A DNA stretch of 64,000 bases from JBMYYR01 sp965243605 (GTDB lineage: Bacteria > Bacteroidota > Bacteroidia > Flavobacteriales > CAJXXR01): the NCBI GenBank assembly GCA_965243605.1, contig CBDEVQ010000025.1, positions 62,001-126,000 on the forward strand, read 5' to 3'. Positions within the stretch are counted from its first letter, which is position 1; every line of letters begins with the position of its first letter. Below, piece after piece: positions 1 to 8,631 of the stretch. Below the pieces are notes generated by a model. The model saw only the letters and a list, made by a program, of their open reading frames with translations. It was not told the DNA's origin and did no database searches. Position numbers and translations under genes: made by a program.

Positions 1-630
1 CTCGGGATAATATTTGTGCTCGATGAAAAAACGGGTGATATTAATAATGAGTTTAAGTTTGGGAAGAAAGGCGATTACGAAGGACTTACATTAGTCGGGA
101 ATACTGTATTCATATTAAGAAGCGACGGAGATCTATATTCTTATAATCTAGAAACAGGTAAGTCTTCTAAACATAAAAATCCATACGCTAAAAATTCAGA
201 ATTTGAAGGTTTATGTTATGACCAAGTAACCAAAAGATTGATATTGTCGTGTAAATCTTCAAACAAATCTAAGCTTAACAAATACATGTTGTTTTATGGT
301 TTTAATCTAGATGATAATACCTGGGAAGAAGAGCCTATTTATACCGTAAGCAAGAAAGAAGTAGAATTGCTGGCCGGATTTGATATTGGTTCTTTAAAAG
401 CGTCCGGAATTGTTAAGCACCCGGTTACTCAAGGGTATTTTATTGTGGCTTCAATAGGGTCTTTATTAATAGAAGTAGATGCATCGTTTAATTTAAAACG
501 AATTATTCCATTACACGATAACTTCAACCAACCTGAAGGTATTACCATTAATTCGAATGGAGATCTTATTATCTCTAATGAAGCAGGACAAGGTAAAGAA
601 GCAACACTATATACACTGGTATTAAAATAG
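1..630 (+). CDS. SdiA-regulated/YjiK-like beta-propeller protein, 5' end outside window
   Basis: The reading frame is open to the left edge of the window, so the visible 204 residues are the C-terminal part of a longer protein; a GTG at 16 is internal rather than a credible start. The motif QPEGITINSNGDLIISNEAG near the C-terminus and the repeated EGL/EGI segments (YEGLTLVGN, FEGLCYD) are typical of the SdiA-regulated family, which folds as a beta-propeller and is often exported or a lipoprotein in Bacteroidota. Its function in this group is not established. The signal peptide, if any, lies outside the window. Confidence 0.7.
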   Translation, partial: LGIIFVLDEKTGDINNEFKFGKKGDYEGLTLVGNTVFILRSDGDLYSYNLETGKSSKHKNPYAKNSEFEGLCYDQVTKRLILSCKSSNKSKLNKYMLFYGFNLDDNTWEEEPIYTVSKKEVELLAGFDIGSLKASGIVKHPVTQGYFIVASIGSLLIEVDASFNLKRIIPLHDNFNQPEGITINSNGDLIISNEAGQGKEATLYTLVLK

Positions 631-680
631 GATTGAATTAGAATGAAATAATTCATCATGTAAATTGTTTAGAGCTTCGT

Positions 681-1415
681 ATGAAATATAGTTTGTATCT
701 TTTAATTCTTACGTAATGGAGTTGTCAAGATTCAGAATCTAACTTTTTAGATAATCCATCTGTTACTGAATTTAAATCCATTCAATTGTTAGATTCATTT
801 AATAACGAATTATTTTATGATACGTATCGAAGTATGACTACAAGTTGTATGCATCCGATATATATTGGACGTAAACAAGATTCTATTTGGTTAGACTATA
901 ATATTAAAGGTATGGGTAATAGATCAACGCTAGATTATTATAGTCCTGACTCTAACGATCTAATATTGTATATTGATTCTACACAAATTATTGGTTCTGT
1001 AATCAAGAATAGATCCGTTATACCACCTCCCGGTTACATTGTAGAGACCTCTTCTCAATATAATTTAAATGCCATGCATGAAAGGGGAAATACTAAGGCT
1101 TATCCTGTATTTATTAAGAACGTATCTCAGGATTCATTAGTAATAGGGTATGGTGATTATGTTCCAGTAATAGTAGAAGCAGAAGATAGTCTAGGGATTT
1201 GGAGACCAGTACAAAAGCCGTATTATTATGATTGTGGATATGGATTGTCTTATTTTTATTTAAGGCCAGAGGAAATTATTATTACATCATGTAAGTTATT
1301 TAAAGGAAATTATAGTACTAAAATGCGACTTGTATTTGGAGCAAACCGGAAAATAAAATCCAATACGTTTAACGGATCTATTTATTATGATCAGTTTAAC
1401 TATATAGATTATTAG
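681..1415 (+). pseudogene. Lipoprotein gene with a stop codon in its signal peptide
   Basis: From TTG 786 the frame is open to 1415 (209 residues, no recognised domain). Reading upstream in the same frame, ATG 681 starts a hydrophobic stretch (MKYSLYLLILT), then a TAA at 714-716, then WSCQDSESN. The latter looks like a lipobox cysteine followed by a mature lipoprotein N-terminus. The simplest reading is a lipoprotein with a nonsense change inside the signal peptide, hence no export unless a sequencing error is involved. The body is rich in Tyr/Ser/Asp, as in many periplasmic or outer-membrane-attached proteins of this phylum. Confidence 0.5.
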
Positions 1416-1738
1416 TAAACGTTCTTTTAGTATTAGATATTATGGGTTTAGTTTTATTGTTGTTTTTTGATGTATAGAAAGACACCTTTGCTATATGTAT
1501 GGGATTATTAATTGGTGTTTCTTAAATAGTAATAAATAGGACTGGCCTTTTAAAAACCTAAAGTGATAAGATTGTAATATAATCATATGTTTGTCTAAAA
1601 ACTGCGATAGTTTAAAACGAACAGGTCAACTATTAAATCAATAGTTTCATCTAAAAATATCATTGAAAAGGTGGAAATATCGGGACTTTGTTCTATATTT
1701 ATAACATCGATAAACATAAAAAAATAAACATAATTGTT
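1416..1738. other. Intergenic region, no gene seen
   Basis: AT-rich stretch between the broken lipoprotein gene and the DUF2853 gene. It presumably carries the DUF2853 promoter, but I see no clear -7 TAnnTTTG element or hairpin. Confidence 0.4.
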
Positions 1739-2077
1739 ATGAGTAAATTTGACGAAGCTTTAGAAACGTATACAGCAGAAATGAAAAAATTAGATATTGC
1801 AGTTGATGCAGATCTATTAAGAGCGGTTACAAAAGGTTTAGGGCCTTCAATATATAATGTAGATTCATCTAAGGTATCTTCTTCTGATCAGTCAGAATTA
1901 GACCGTGTTAAAGATAAATTCTTAATGGGTAAATTAGGTTTAGCAGATGGAGCAGAGTTAGATTCAGCAATTGCAGAAGTTGTTGAGACTTTTGGAAAAT
2001 CTAATCGTAATAAATACCGTGCTATTTTCTACTACCTACTTACAAAGAAATTTGGAAAAGAAAGTATTTACGCATAA
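1739..2077 (+). CDS. DUF2853 family protein
   Basis: 112-residue acidic, helical protein starting MSKFDEALETYTAEMKKLD. The core GLGPSIYN, SSDQSELDRVK, KLGLADG and the end SNRNKYRAIFYYLLTKKFGK match my memory of the DUF2853 family, conserved in Bacteroidota and some Proteobacteria and of unknown function. An upstream TTG at 1688 would add 17 residues, but ATG 1739 fits the family N-terminus. It is a single-gene unit closed by a strong terminator. Confidence 0.85.
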   Translation: MSKFDEALETYTAEMKKLDIAVDADLLRAVTKGLGPSIYNVDSSKVSSSDQSELDRVKDKFLMGKLGLADGAELDSAIAEVVETFGKSNRNKYRAIFYYLLTKKFGKESIYA

Positions 2078-2102
2078 GCGTTAAGTCACTTTAATATAGT
2101 AA

Positions 2103-2134
2103 AGCCTAATAACATAAGTTATTAGGCTTTTTTT
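2103..2134 (+). terminator. Rho-independent terminator
   Basis: Perfect 11-bp stem AGCCTAATAAC / GTTATTAGGCT with a 4-base loop, followed by a T run, 25 bp after the DUF2853 stop. Confidence 0.9.
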
Positions 2135-2252
2135 ATGTCTTAAAAGAAGGGTTCTTTCGAGTTCTTTTTATGAAAGGGTAGTGCATGAAGATTGTATGGA
2201 GAATTCCGACTGAAATACCCCAATTCACTCATCTAATCTAAAAAAAAGGCAC

Positions 2253-2283
2253 AAAAAAAACCCCAACGAGTCAAGTTGGAGTT
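2253..2283 (-). terminator. Terminator of rplS
   Basis: On the minus strand the stem ACTCCAAC / GTTGGGGT is followed by eight Ts, about 40 bp past the rplS stop. Confidence 0.75.
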
Positions 2284-2323
2284 TATATAGAAATAGAATC
2301 AATATAGTTTAAAGCTTGTTAAA

Positions 2324-2668
2324 CTATCTTTTTTGCTTAATACGAGCTTTCTTACCTGTTAATCCACGTAAGTAGAAGATACGTGCACGACGTACTTTAC
2401 CTCTTTGGTTAACCTCAATCTTCTCGATATTAGGAGAGTTTACAGGAATGATTCTCTCAACAGAAACGTTGTTAGAGATTTTACGAATCGTAAAAGTTTC
2501 AGTTGTACCTTGACCTCTTCTTTGCAGAACAGTTCCTTTGAATAACTGAGTTCTTGTTTTGTCACCTTCCTTAATTTGGTAGTGCACTGTAATAGTGTCT
2601 CCAGCTCCAAACTCAGGGTGATCAGTCTTCTTCACGTAAGTGTCTTGTACGTAGCGAATTAAATCCAT
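2324..2668 (-). CDS. rplS: 50S ribosomal protein L19
   Basis: Component of the large ribosomal subunit at the 30S-50S interface. The signatures FGAGDTITVHYQIKEG, GTVLQRRGQG, ETFTIRKIS and the basic end GKVRRARIFYLRGLTGKKAR are those of bL19. The frame opens at 2698, but flavobacterial L19 normally begins M-(E/D)-x-(L)IK/RxVQD, so the ATG at 2668 (MDLIRYVQDTYV, 114 residues) is preferred over the start ten codons upstream. It stands alone with its own terminator. Confidence 0.95.
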   Translation of the reverse strand: MDLIRYVQDTYVKKTDHPEFGAGDTITVHYQIKEGDKTRTQLFKGTVLQRRGQGTTETFTIRKISNNVSVERIIPVNSPNIEKIEVNQRGKVRRARIFYLRGLTGKKARIKQKR

Positions 2669-2795
2669 GATGTTTTTTGTTAGTCGTCCAACATTCACAT
2701 TTTTGCGCCAGCGGTTGAACAGTTAATACTTAATTTGACTGCAAATATAGGTATAATAATTAGATGTACCGTCCAAAAGCGCTTTTTAAACACAA

Positions 2796-2829
2796 AAAGT
2801 CTGTTTAATACGATATTAAACAGACTTTC
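2796..2829. terminator. Bidirectional terminator hairpin downstream of pruA
   Basis: Stem AAAGTCTGTTTAATA / TATTAAACAGACTTT with a 3-base loop, 25 bp beyond the pruA stop codon. It is symmetrical enough to work on either strand. Confidence 0.85.
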
Positions 2830-2852
2830 AGTGTTTTATGTGTAATAAAAGC

Positions 2853-4478
2853 TTATCCTAAGAAAGGGTATTTGAAATCCCTTGCAGGTACAAATGTTTC
2901 TTTAATAGTACGTGGAGAAACCCAACGTAATAAGTTAAGGATAGATCCAGCTTTATCGTTTGTTCCAGAAGAACGTGCACCACCAAATGGTTGTTGAGAA
3001 ACAACAGCTCCAGTTGGCTTATCGTTAATGTAGAAGTTACCAGCACAGTTTTCTAATGCTTTTGCAGCCGACTCAATTACAAAACGGTCTGTTGCAAATA
3101 AAGCACCTGTTAATGCATAATCCGAAGTATTGTTAACCAATTCTAATGCCGCGTCAAAATCAGAAGCATCATATACATAAATTGTAATAACAGGTCCGAA
3201 TAATTCAGTGTGCATTGTATCAAACTGAGGGTTAGATGTAACAATTACTGTAGGCTCAATAAAGTAACCTTTAGATTTGTCATATCCACCACCTAAAATA
3301 ACTTCTGCATCCGATGCTGCTTTCGCTTTATCAATGTAAGATGTAATTTTATTGAATGACCCTTCGTGAATTACAGCATTAACAAAATTAGAGAAGTCCT
3401 CTGGAGAACCAACTGTAATTTCTGAATGTTGTTGCTCTAATACAGCCTTAACATCTGACCAAAGTGTATTTGGAACATATGCTCTAGATGCTGCTGAACA
3501 TTTTTGACCTTGGAATTCAAAAGCACCACGAGTAATTGCCGTAGCAACCTCAGCTGCATTTGCAGACTCATGAGCAATAATGAAATCTTTACCACCTGTT
3601 TCACCAACAATTTTAGGGTATGTTTTATAGTTATGGATATTGTTACCAATTTGCTTCCATAATTCTTTAAATACATATGTAGATCCAGTAAAGTGTAATC
3701 CTGCAAAATCTGGACTAGCAAAAACTTCGTTAGAAATTTCAACAGGGTCACCATATACAACATTAATTACACCATCAGGTAAACCAGCAGCTTTAAATAA
3801 GTCTACAATTACCTGTGCCGAATATACTTGAGCATCAGATGGTTTCCAAACAACAACGTTACCCATCATAGCTGGAGCTGCACATAAGTTAGCTGCAATA
3901 GATGTAAAGTTAAAAGGTGTAATTGCATAAACAAAACCTTCTAATCCACGGTGTTCTAATCTGTTCCATATTCCTGGTGCAGATTCTGGTTGCTCTTTAT
4001 ATACCTGCATCATGTAGTATGCATTAAATCTAAAGAAGTCAATTAACTCACATGCTGCATCAATTTCTGCTTGGAAAGCATTTTTAGATTGAGCCAACAT
4101 TGTTGCTGCATTCATTCTCATACGGAATGGTCCAGCTAAAAGTTCGGCACATTTTAAGAAAATAGCCGCACGGTGCTCCCAACTTGTATTCGCCCATTGT
4201 TCTCTTACTTCTAAAGCATTTGCAATAGCAGCTTTTGCATGAGAGGCGTTTCCTTTGTGGTAATGTCCTAAAACATGAGCGTGGTCATGTGGAGGATTCA
4301 TTGAACCTAAGTCTCCTGTTCTTACTTCTTCAGATCCAATATACATTGGAATATCTAAAGTCGTATTTTTTAATCGGGTATATTCAGCTTGTAAAGCTTC
4401 ACGTTCTGGAGTTCCTGGAGCGTAAGATTTTACAGGCTCGCAACTTGGGTGAGGCACGTTAAAAAATGCGTTCGACAT
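2853..4478 (-). CDS. pruA: L-glutamate gamma-semialdehyde (1-pyrroline-5-carboxylate) dehydrogenase
   Basis: 541-residue NAD(P)+-dependent aldehyde dehydrogenase, the usual length for the stand-alone (non-PutA) form. It oxidises glutamate semialdehyde from proline catabolism to glutamate in the cytoplasm. Visible motifs: TPFNFTSIAANL and VVWKPSD of the cofactor site, FTGST, the general-base region VGETGGKDF (Glu293) and the nucleophile region GQKCSAASR (Cys327). The C-terminus NINDKPTGA-like segment and QPFGGARSSGTNDKAG are characteristic of PruA. No proline dehydrogenase is adjacent. Its promoter must lie in the ~500 bp before the recombinase remnant, part of which is duplicated at 9.9 kb. 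Confidence 0.95.
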   Translation of the reverse strand: MSNAFFNVPHPSCEPVKSYAPGTPEREALQAEYTRLKNTTLDIPMYIGSEEVRTGDLGSMNPPHDHAHVLGHYHKGNASHAKAAIANALEVREQWANTSWEHRAAIFLKCAELLAGPFRMRMNAATMLAQSKNAFQAEIDAACELIDFFRFNAYYMMQVYKEQPESAPGIWNRLEHRGLEGFVYAITPFNFTSIAANLCAAPAMMGNVVVWKPSDAQVYSAQVIVDLFKAAGLPDGVINVVYGDPVEISNEVFASPDFAGLHFTGSTYVFKELWKQIGNNIHNYKTYPKIVGETGGKDFIIAHESANAAEVATAITRGAFEFQGQKCSAASRAYVPNTLWSDVKAVLEQQHSEITVGSPEDFSNFVNAVIHEGSFNKITSYIDKAKAASDAEVILGGGYDKSKGYFIEPTVIVTSNPQFDTMHTELFGPVITIYVYDASDFDAALELVNNTSDYALTGALFATDRFVIESAAKALENCAGNFYINDKPTGAVVSQQPFGGARSSGTNDKAGSILNLLRWVSPRTIKETFVPARDFKYPFLG

Positions 4479-4515
4479 ATCTTTTTTCTTTCGTTTTGTA
4501 TTTTTAGATGCGCTA

Positions 4516-5077
4516 AAATACGACGAAAAGTTTAGATATAGTAATTTATGGTATAAAACCCAACGTATTTAAGGAGTTAAACGCTTTTAAATTATTTTGT
4601 TTACATTTGAAATAAGCACCAAATAATACCATATTACACCAATAAATCACATAAAATATTACAAAAGTTTCACAAAAAAAATCTACAATTTTGGCTACAA
4701 TAAATTTCAAATATTTAAAAGGAAAGAAGAATTTTCAGCTATGAATAGTCTTTCAACCTAAGTCTTAATTAAAGTATAAAGATCCAAGTTATTTTATAGT
4801 TCCAATAGAATTCTTTGATGAAAAAAAAGGAGTTCCAAAGCGTACGTTTCCAAAATACAAAAACTACACTTTACGTTACAAAGAATTAGAACAAATTAAG
4901 GACAATGTTTTATATGATAATCAGTTTAGAAAAAAACTTTCAGTAGAAGACCTTAGAGATGTATTCATTCAATATCTAATGCATAAAAACGGTGTTGAAG
5001 AATCAAATGAAATCTATTTTATTGATTTTGGAAATAAACACATTAAGGAATTGGAAGAAAGTGGAGATTATGGAAAT
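4516..5077 (+). repeat. Direct repeat, left copy (recombinase 5' region)
   Basis: About 560 bp almost identical to 9891-10452, offset 5,375 bp. It covers the non-coding region upstream of the recombinase plus its first ~110 codons. It ends within the codons for SGDYGN; beyond that point only this copy continues into the catalytic domain. Confidence 0.85.
4558..4582 (+). other. Pair of integron-like core sites (possible attachment site)
   Basis: ACCCAAC (fits RYYYAAC) at 4558-4564 and GTTAAAC (fits GTTRRRY) at 4576-4582, separated by 11 bases. The same pair is at 9934-9958 in the right repeat. The two cores are not complementary beyond AAC/GTT, so this is only a candidate. Confidence 0.25.
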
Positions 5078-5905
5078 GCTAGAGCCTTTAAGGCCGCTTT
5101 GTCTAAACTTAAGAAATACTGCTTAGACCAGGATTTTTTAATTACAAAGCTTTCATTCAATATGCTGTATGAATTTAGGTTGTATTGTATTAATTCAGGT
5201 CTACAAGAATCTAGTATATCGCAATATCTTATCAAGTTTCAAAGGATTTACAATTTGGCTGTAGATCGTTTTGAATTAACGGGTAGGACACCATTTAAAA
5301 AGGGATTAATAAAAATGATTGAATCTAAGAATAGAAATATTGACTTAGAGGATATGAAGGCGTTACTTTCAATAAAGGGATTGAGTCCGAAAGAACAGAT
5401 GGTTATTGATCTGTTTATGTTAACCTTTTATATGCGTGGACACGATATAATAGATATAATGAGAATTAAGAAAATTAATAAGAATAGAGTTGAGTTTAAA
5501 AGAACCAAACTAGGAAATAGCAATGGTGGTTTTGTTTCTATAAACTTAGAACCAGAGGCATTAGAAATTATTAATAAGTATCGAGTTCAGAATAATATAC
5601 ATATTCTGCCTTTTTTGACTCATGATTTTAATACTGAAAAAGGGAGGAAGCAATATGCTACTTTATGTAATAAATTAAGCTATCACAGGAGTAAAATTAT
5701 TGAAAGGTATGGTATTGAGTTTAAATTTACCTTTAAGGTAAGCAGACATACCTGGACTTCTTTAGCACGTAAGATAAATATACCTTATGATGTTATTAAA
5801 GCGTGTTTAGGCCACCGTAATAGTGATATTACGAGTGTATACCTTGCTTATGATAATGAGCAGTTAGATGAAGCGAATAGAAAGGTTTTGGATTTGTTGA
5901 AATGA
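4979..5905 (+). CDS. Tyrosine recombinase (integrase), N-terminus broken
   Basis: Phage-integrase-type recombinase of the Bacteroidota family with a SAM-like core-binding domain (about residues 10-110 from ATG 4979) and a catalytic domain. Active-site residues visible: Arg153 in FYMRGHDIIDI, Arg256-His257 (VSRHTW), His279 (LGHRNSD) and the likely nucleophile Tyr288 (TSVYLAY). It is not an IntI: no extra IntI patch is seen. The coding frame continues upstream of 4979 to 4769, but stops lie in frame at 4742 (TGA) and 4766 (TAA). Comparison with the second copy at 10114 shows that about 80 N-terminal residues (arm-type DNA-binding region) are cut off. The protein is therefore either made from 4979 without this region or not made. 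Confidence 0.8.
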   Translation: MHKNGVEESNEIYFIDFGNKHIKELEESGDYGNARAFKAALSKLKKYCLDQDFLITKLSFNMLYEFRLYCINSGLQESSISQYLIKFQRIYNLAVDRFELTGRTPFKKGLIKMIESKNRNIDLEDMKALLSIKGLSPKEQMVIDLFMLTFYMRGHDIIDIMRIKKINKNRVEFKRTKLGNSNGGFVSINLEPEALEIINKYRVQNNIHILPFLTHDFNTEKGRKQYATLCNKLSYHRSKIIERYGIEFKFTFKVSRHTWTSLARKINIPYDVIKACLGHRNSDITSVYLAYDNEQLDEANRKVLDLLK

Positions 5906-5942
5906 AAATTTCACAATAATATATGCCTATTTTTATAGGAAT

Positions 5943-6431
5943 TTAATGAATTATTTTCCGAAGATAAATGTACCCTCCAACAATGTTACCTTCTAATGCT
6001 CCCAATGCAACGTAATTTCCCTCCAGAACTATACCAGCTTTTTTTAATTCAAGGTATATATGACCTTTTGCAAATGGTTTCCCGATATGAGAAATTTCTA
6101 AAATTTTACCATTAAATGAATTCACTTTTGCTATGAATCTAATATCAGTATCATCAGAACTTTTAAATTTACCTTTTATTTTATACCAAAATATTTGCTT
6201 TCTGATGTTAAGTATGAATTCTCGTTCTATCTCATCTTGAATAAAGCTTCCTTTCCAAGTACCACGAATTAAATCGAATTCTTTAGAGTTGAATAAAGAT
6301 AAAAATGAAATACGTAAAGCTTTAATGTATTTATGAGTAGTGCTACTAACCATAAACATAGTTAAAGCGGTTAACAATGATGCTAATAATGTTACTTCAT
6401 TTTGAGATAAATTATTAATAAATTCTTGCAT
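5943..6431 (-). CDS. Membrane-anchored small beta-domain protein, unknown
   Basis: 162 residues. One hydrophobic segment near the N-terminus (about 12-29, VTLLASLLTALTMFMVSS) is followed by a basic stretch and a C-terminal domain rich in alternating beta-like segments, starting with IRGTWKGSFIQDE. The layout (membrane anchor plus small beta-barrel beginning G-x-W-x-G) recalls CBASS Cap15-type effectors, but no nucleotide cyclase is nearby and I would not assign that function. It lies 19 bp downstream of the DUF2971 gene on the same strand, so the two are probably co-transcribed. Confidence 0.55.
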   Translation of the reverse strand: MQEFINNLSQNEVTLLASLLTALTMFMVSSTTHKYIKALRISFLSLFNSKEFDLIRGTWKGSFIQDEIEREFILNIRKQIFWYKIKGKFKSSDDTDIRFIAKVNSFNGKILEISHIGKPFAKGHIYLELKKAGIVLEGNYVALGALEGNIVGGYIYLRKIIH

Positions 6432-6450
6432 GCTTTGTAATTGATTAAGT

Positions 6451-7311
6451 TTATTCTTTAATATCAGGAATATAGTTAGTTATTAAGTCTTTAATAATTA
6501 TGCTTGAAGGCAAATTTGTAGTATGAATTTGATTTGTATTAAATTCCTTCAATTCGGTTTGTTCATTTTCAGTTAATGGTCTATTAAAGGTTATTGTTGC
6601 AGAAGGAGGAATATCAATCAATAGAGACTGGTAGTCTCCATTAATAGTCTCTTTAATCTCTTGAGTTAATATCCTAAATTCTTTTTCATGAGAATATGAA
6701 TTATGCTTTGTGAATAAAGGTTCTGTAGATTCAGTGGAATAATTTATTAAACCTGCTTGGAAAGAATAATTACTTTCTTGTAAACATGGTTTGATATCTT
6801 CCCACTTAATGGATAACTTAAATGCTAATTTTTTTATAATATCACCATTAGGGTTCTTAATTTGTTCAAATAAATTATCTTCTAATTTTGTATAATTATT
6901 GTCTTCTCCTCCATATAATTTCCACATATATCTAGATTCAAAATTAACATCATTATTTATAAACCAACAGGATGCAAAGTTCTCAGTAACTAATTTTCGA
7001 TGTTTTATTAATGTTTCTTCAACTTCTTGAGGCTTTGACCCAATAAGCCTAATCAAACTAAATTCATTAAGTTCAACTATACCACCATCATTTAAAGCCC
7101 TTTCTTCGAATTTTAACATTAAGTCCATATAATTTTTTATTTCACTATCATCTAGCATTAAACCTTCAAAAATATCATCAAAAGTTTGAATTTTTGAGAA
7201 ACATAAATTCATCTTTAATTCATTACTAAACCAAAATTTAAATGATTCGAAGGACATATATCGATGAAGCCATATGTCGTCTTCTTGGTTATTCTCATTA
7301 ATCTTTAACAT
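6451..7311 (-). CDS. DUF2971 family protein
   Basis: 286 residues. The arrangement LHRYMSFESFKFWFSNE, then FSKIQTFDDIFEG, then a central SCWFINNDVNFESRYMWKLYGG and a late HEKEFRIL matches DUF2971, a family of unknown activity often found in accessory and defence regions. No signal peptide. It is the first gene of a likely two-gene unit with the membrane protein at 5943-6431. Confidence 0.65.
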   Translation of the reverse strand: MLKINENNQEDDIWLHRYMSFESFKFWFSNELKMNLCFSKIQTFDDIFEGLMLDDSEIKNYMDLMLKFEERALNDGGIVELNEFSLIRLIGSKPQEVEETLIKHRKLVTENFASCWFINNDVNFESRYMWKLYGGEDNNYTKLEDNLFEQIKNPNGDIIKKLAFKLSIKWEDIKPCLQESNYSFQAGLINYSTESTEPLFTKHNSYSHEKEFRILTQEIKETINGDYQSLLIDIPPSATITFNRPLTENEQTELKEFNTNQIHTTNLPSSIIIKDLITNYIPDIKE

Positions 7312-7360
7312 CTGTACATAAATTATTTATACAATAAACTACAAGGGAGTGAAATTTAAA

Positions 7361-7500
7361 ACTGGGGGTATAGGGTTAAACAATAAAGACATTACAATCT
7401 TTCTATATATTCAATTGTATACAAGTGCAGACTTGCACGTTTTTCGGCCACTATAAGTTTATAGTGGCTCATTAATTTTAATCGTTTTTGCCTCCTTAAT
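7361..7500. repeat. 140-bp non-coding repeat R, copy 1
   Basis: Nearly identical to 9754-9890 and, in its first ~85 bp, to 8421-8505. It contains AAAGA..TCTTT, GTGCAgacTTGCAC and the perfect palindrome GCCACTATAA/TTATAGTGGC (7448-7469). It sits between divergently placed genes rather than inside one. Confidence 0.85.
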
Positions 7501-7572
7501 TTTAGAAAATCCAAAACCTTCCTATTTATTTAAAAATTCTTATAACCTAAATATATAACAGGTCTTATTACT

Positions 7573-8238
7573 TTAATTCAATGCATATCCTAAAGTTAAT
7601 TGAACAGATGAGTTATAAAAATTCTTTGGACCTTCTTTGTTTAATTTAATAATTCCCTGATTGAATTTAAGATCTAAGTTTAATGTATTAGACATTACGT
7701 AATTAAGTCCTAAATTAAGCCCTAGATCCACTTTTTTTACTCTGCCTTCTAAATTATTCGTATTAACCTTCTCTTCATCGATAGTCATTATATATTTTTC
7801 TGAGCATAAAAAAGACGGTTCTACACCATAAAATATTTTTAGTTTTTTAGATAAATCCGTATAAATATTTATTGGTACAGAGAGATAAGAAAGTTTATGA
7901 TCACTAGAAACTATGTAGCTAACCGAGGATCCATCACTTCCAATTTCACCACCGAAATATGTCCGTTCAGTTTCATTTCCTTTTCTCACAAAAAGTAGTT
8001 CAGACTGAAGTATTGTAGATTCGTTAATCCTATATCGAACAAAACCACCTAAAACAAACCCAATCTTTTTTCCTTCAAAAAATTCTTGTCCCTTAGCTAA
8101 TACAGATGATAGACTTGCTCCTGTTTTAATCCCATATGTGATTTTCTTAATTGAGATTTCTTCATTTGTTTGAGCATAAGTAAATAGAGGAGATAGTAAC
8201 CCAGTTCCTAATATCAAATACTTTATTATACTTTTCAT
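7573..8238 (-). CDS. Outer-membrane beta-barrel (PorT-like) protein
   Basis: 221 residues with a cleavable signal peptide (MKSIIKYLILGTGLLSPLFTYAQ). The body of alternating strands has the pattern GIKTGASLS..., VLGGFVRYRI, SELLFVRKG, YLSVPINIY, GVEPSF and ends LTLGYALN. This is the usual PorT-family outer-membrane barrel of Bacteroidota, with no specific function known. It lies between R repeats 1 and 2, which may have carried it in or simply terminate its transcript. Confidence 0.7.
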   Translation of the reverse strand: MKSIIKYLILGTGLLSPLFTYAQTNEEISIKKITYGIKTGASLSSVLAKGQEFFEGKKIGFVLGGFVRYRINESTILQSELLFVRKGNETERTYFGGEIGSDGSSVSYIVSSDHKLSYLSVPINIYTDLSKKLKIFYGVEPSFLCSEKYIMTIDEEKVNTNNLEGRVKKVDLGLNLGLNYVMSNTLNLDLKFNQGIIKLNKEGPKNFYNSSVQLTLGYALN

Positions 8239-8420
8239 ATTACTAATATTTCATTTATTATACGTTAAATACATGAGGAAAGATGCTCAATGCGTTTAAT
8301 ACGAATGTGTTCCAGTTATTGAGTAGCAATTCTATATGTAGAATTTAGGGTAAATTACGATAAATTAAAATAATATATGGGTTAGGAGAAATATTCTCTA
8401 AAGAGTGAAGGGAATTAAAA

Positions 8421-8505
8421 AACTTGGGGGTAAGGATAAACAATAAAGACATTACAATCTTTCTATATATTCAATTGTATACAAGTACAGACTTGCACGT
8501 TTTTT
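8421..8505. repeat. Non-coding repeat R, copy 2 (truncated)
   Basis: Shares the GGGGGTAAGG, AAAGACATTACAATCTTTC and TATACAAGTACAGACTTGCACG parts of the other R copies but lacks the GCCACTATAA palindrome half. It lies in the 393-bp gap between 8239 and 8631, which otherwise shows no gene. Confidence 0.8.
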
Positions 8506-8631
8506 AGCTCTATTAATTTATTTCTTGTTTTGAACAGTTTAGCGAATAAGTATATAAATTAATTAGTAATTTAGCAGCTCAATATTATTTTTGAGAATGT
8601 TCAAAAAGTGTAATTTAATAATACTATTAAA

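Noticed and set aside
4979..5905. The recombinase as an integron integrase (IntI)
   Set aside because: The sequence around R256-H257 and Y288 is of the Bacteroidota phage-like type, the IntI-specific extra region is not seen, and the gene reads towards the array instead of away from it.
5943..6431. CBASS Cap15 effector
   Set aside because: Only one clear membrane segment, and no CD-NTase gene nearby; kept only as a structural resemblance.
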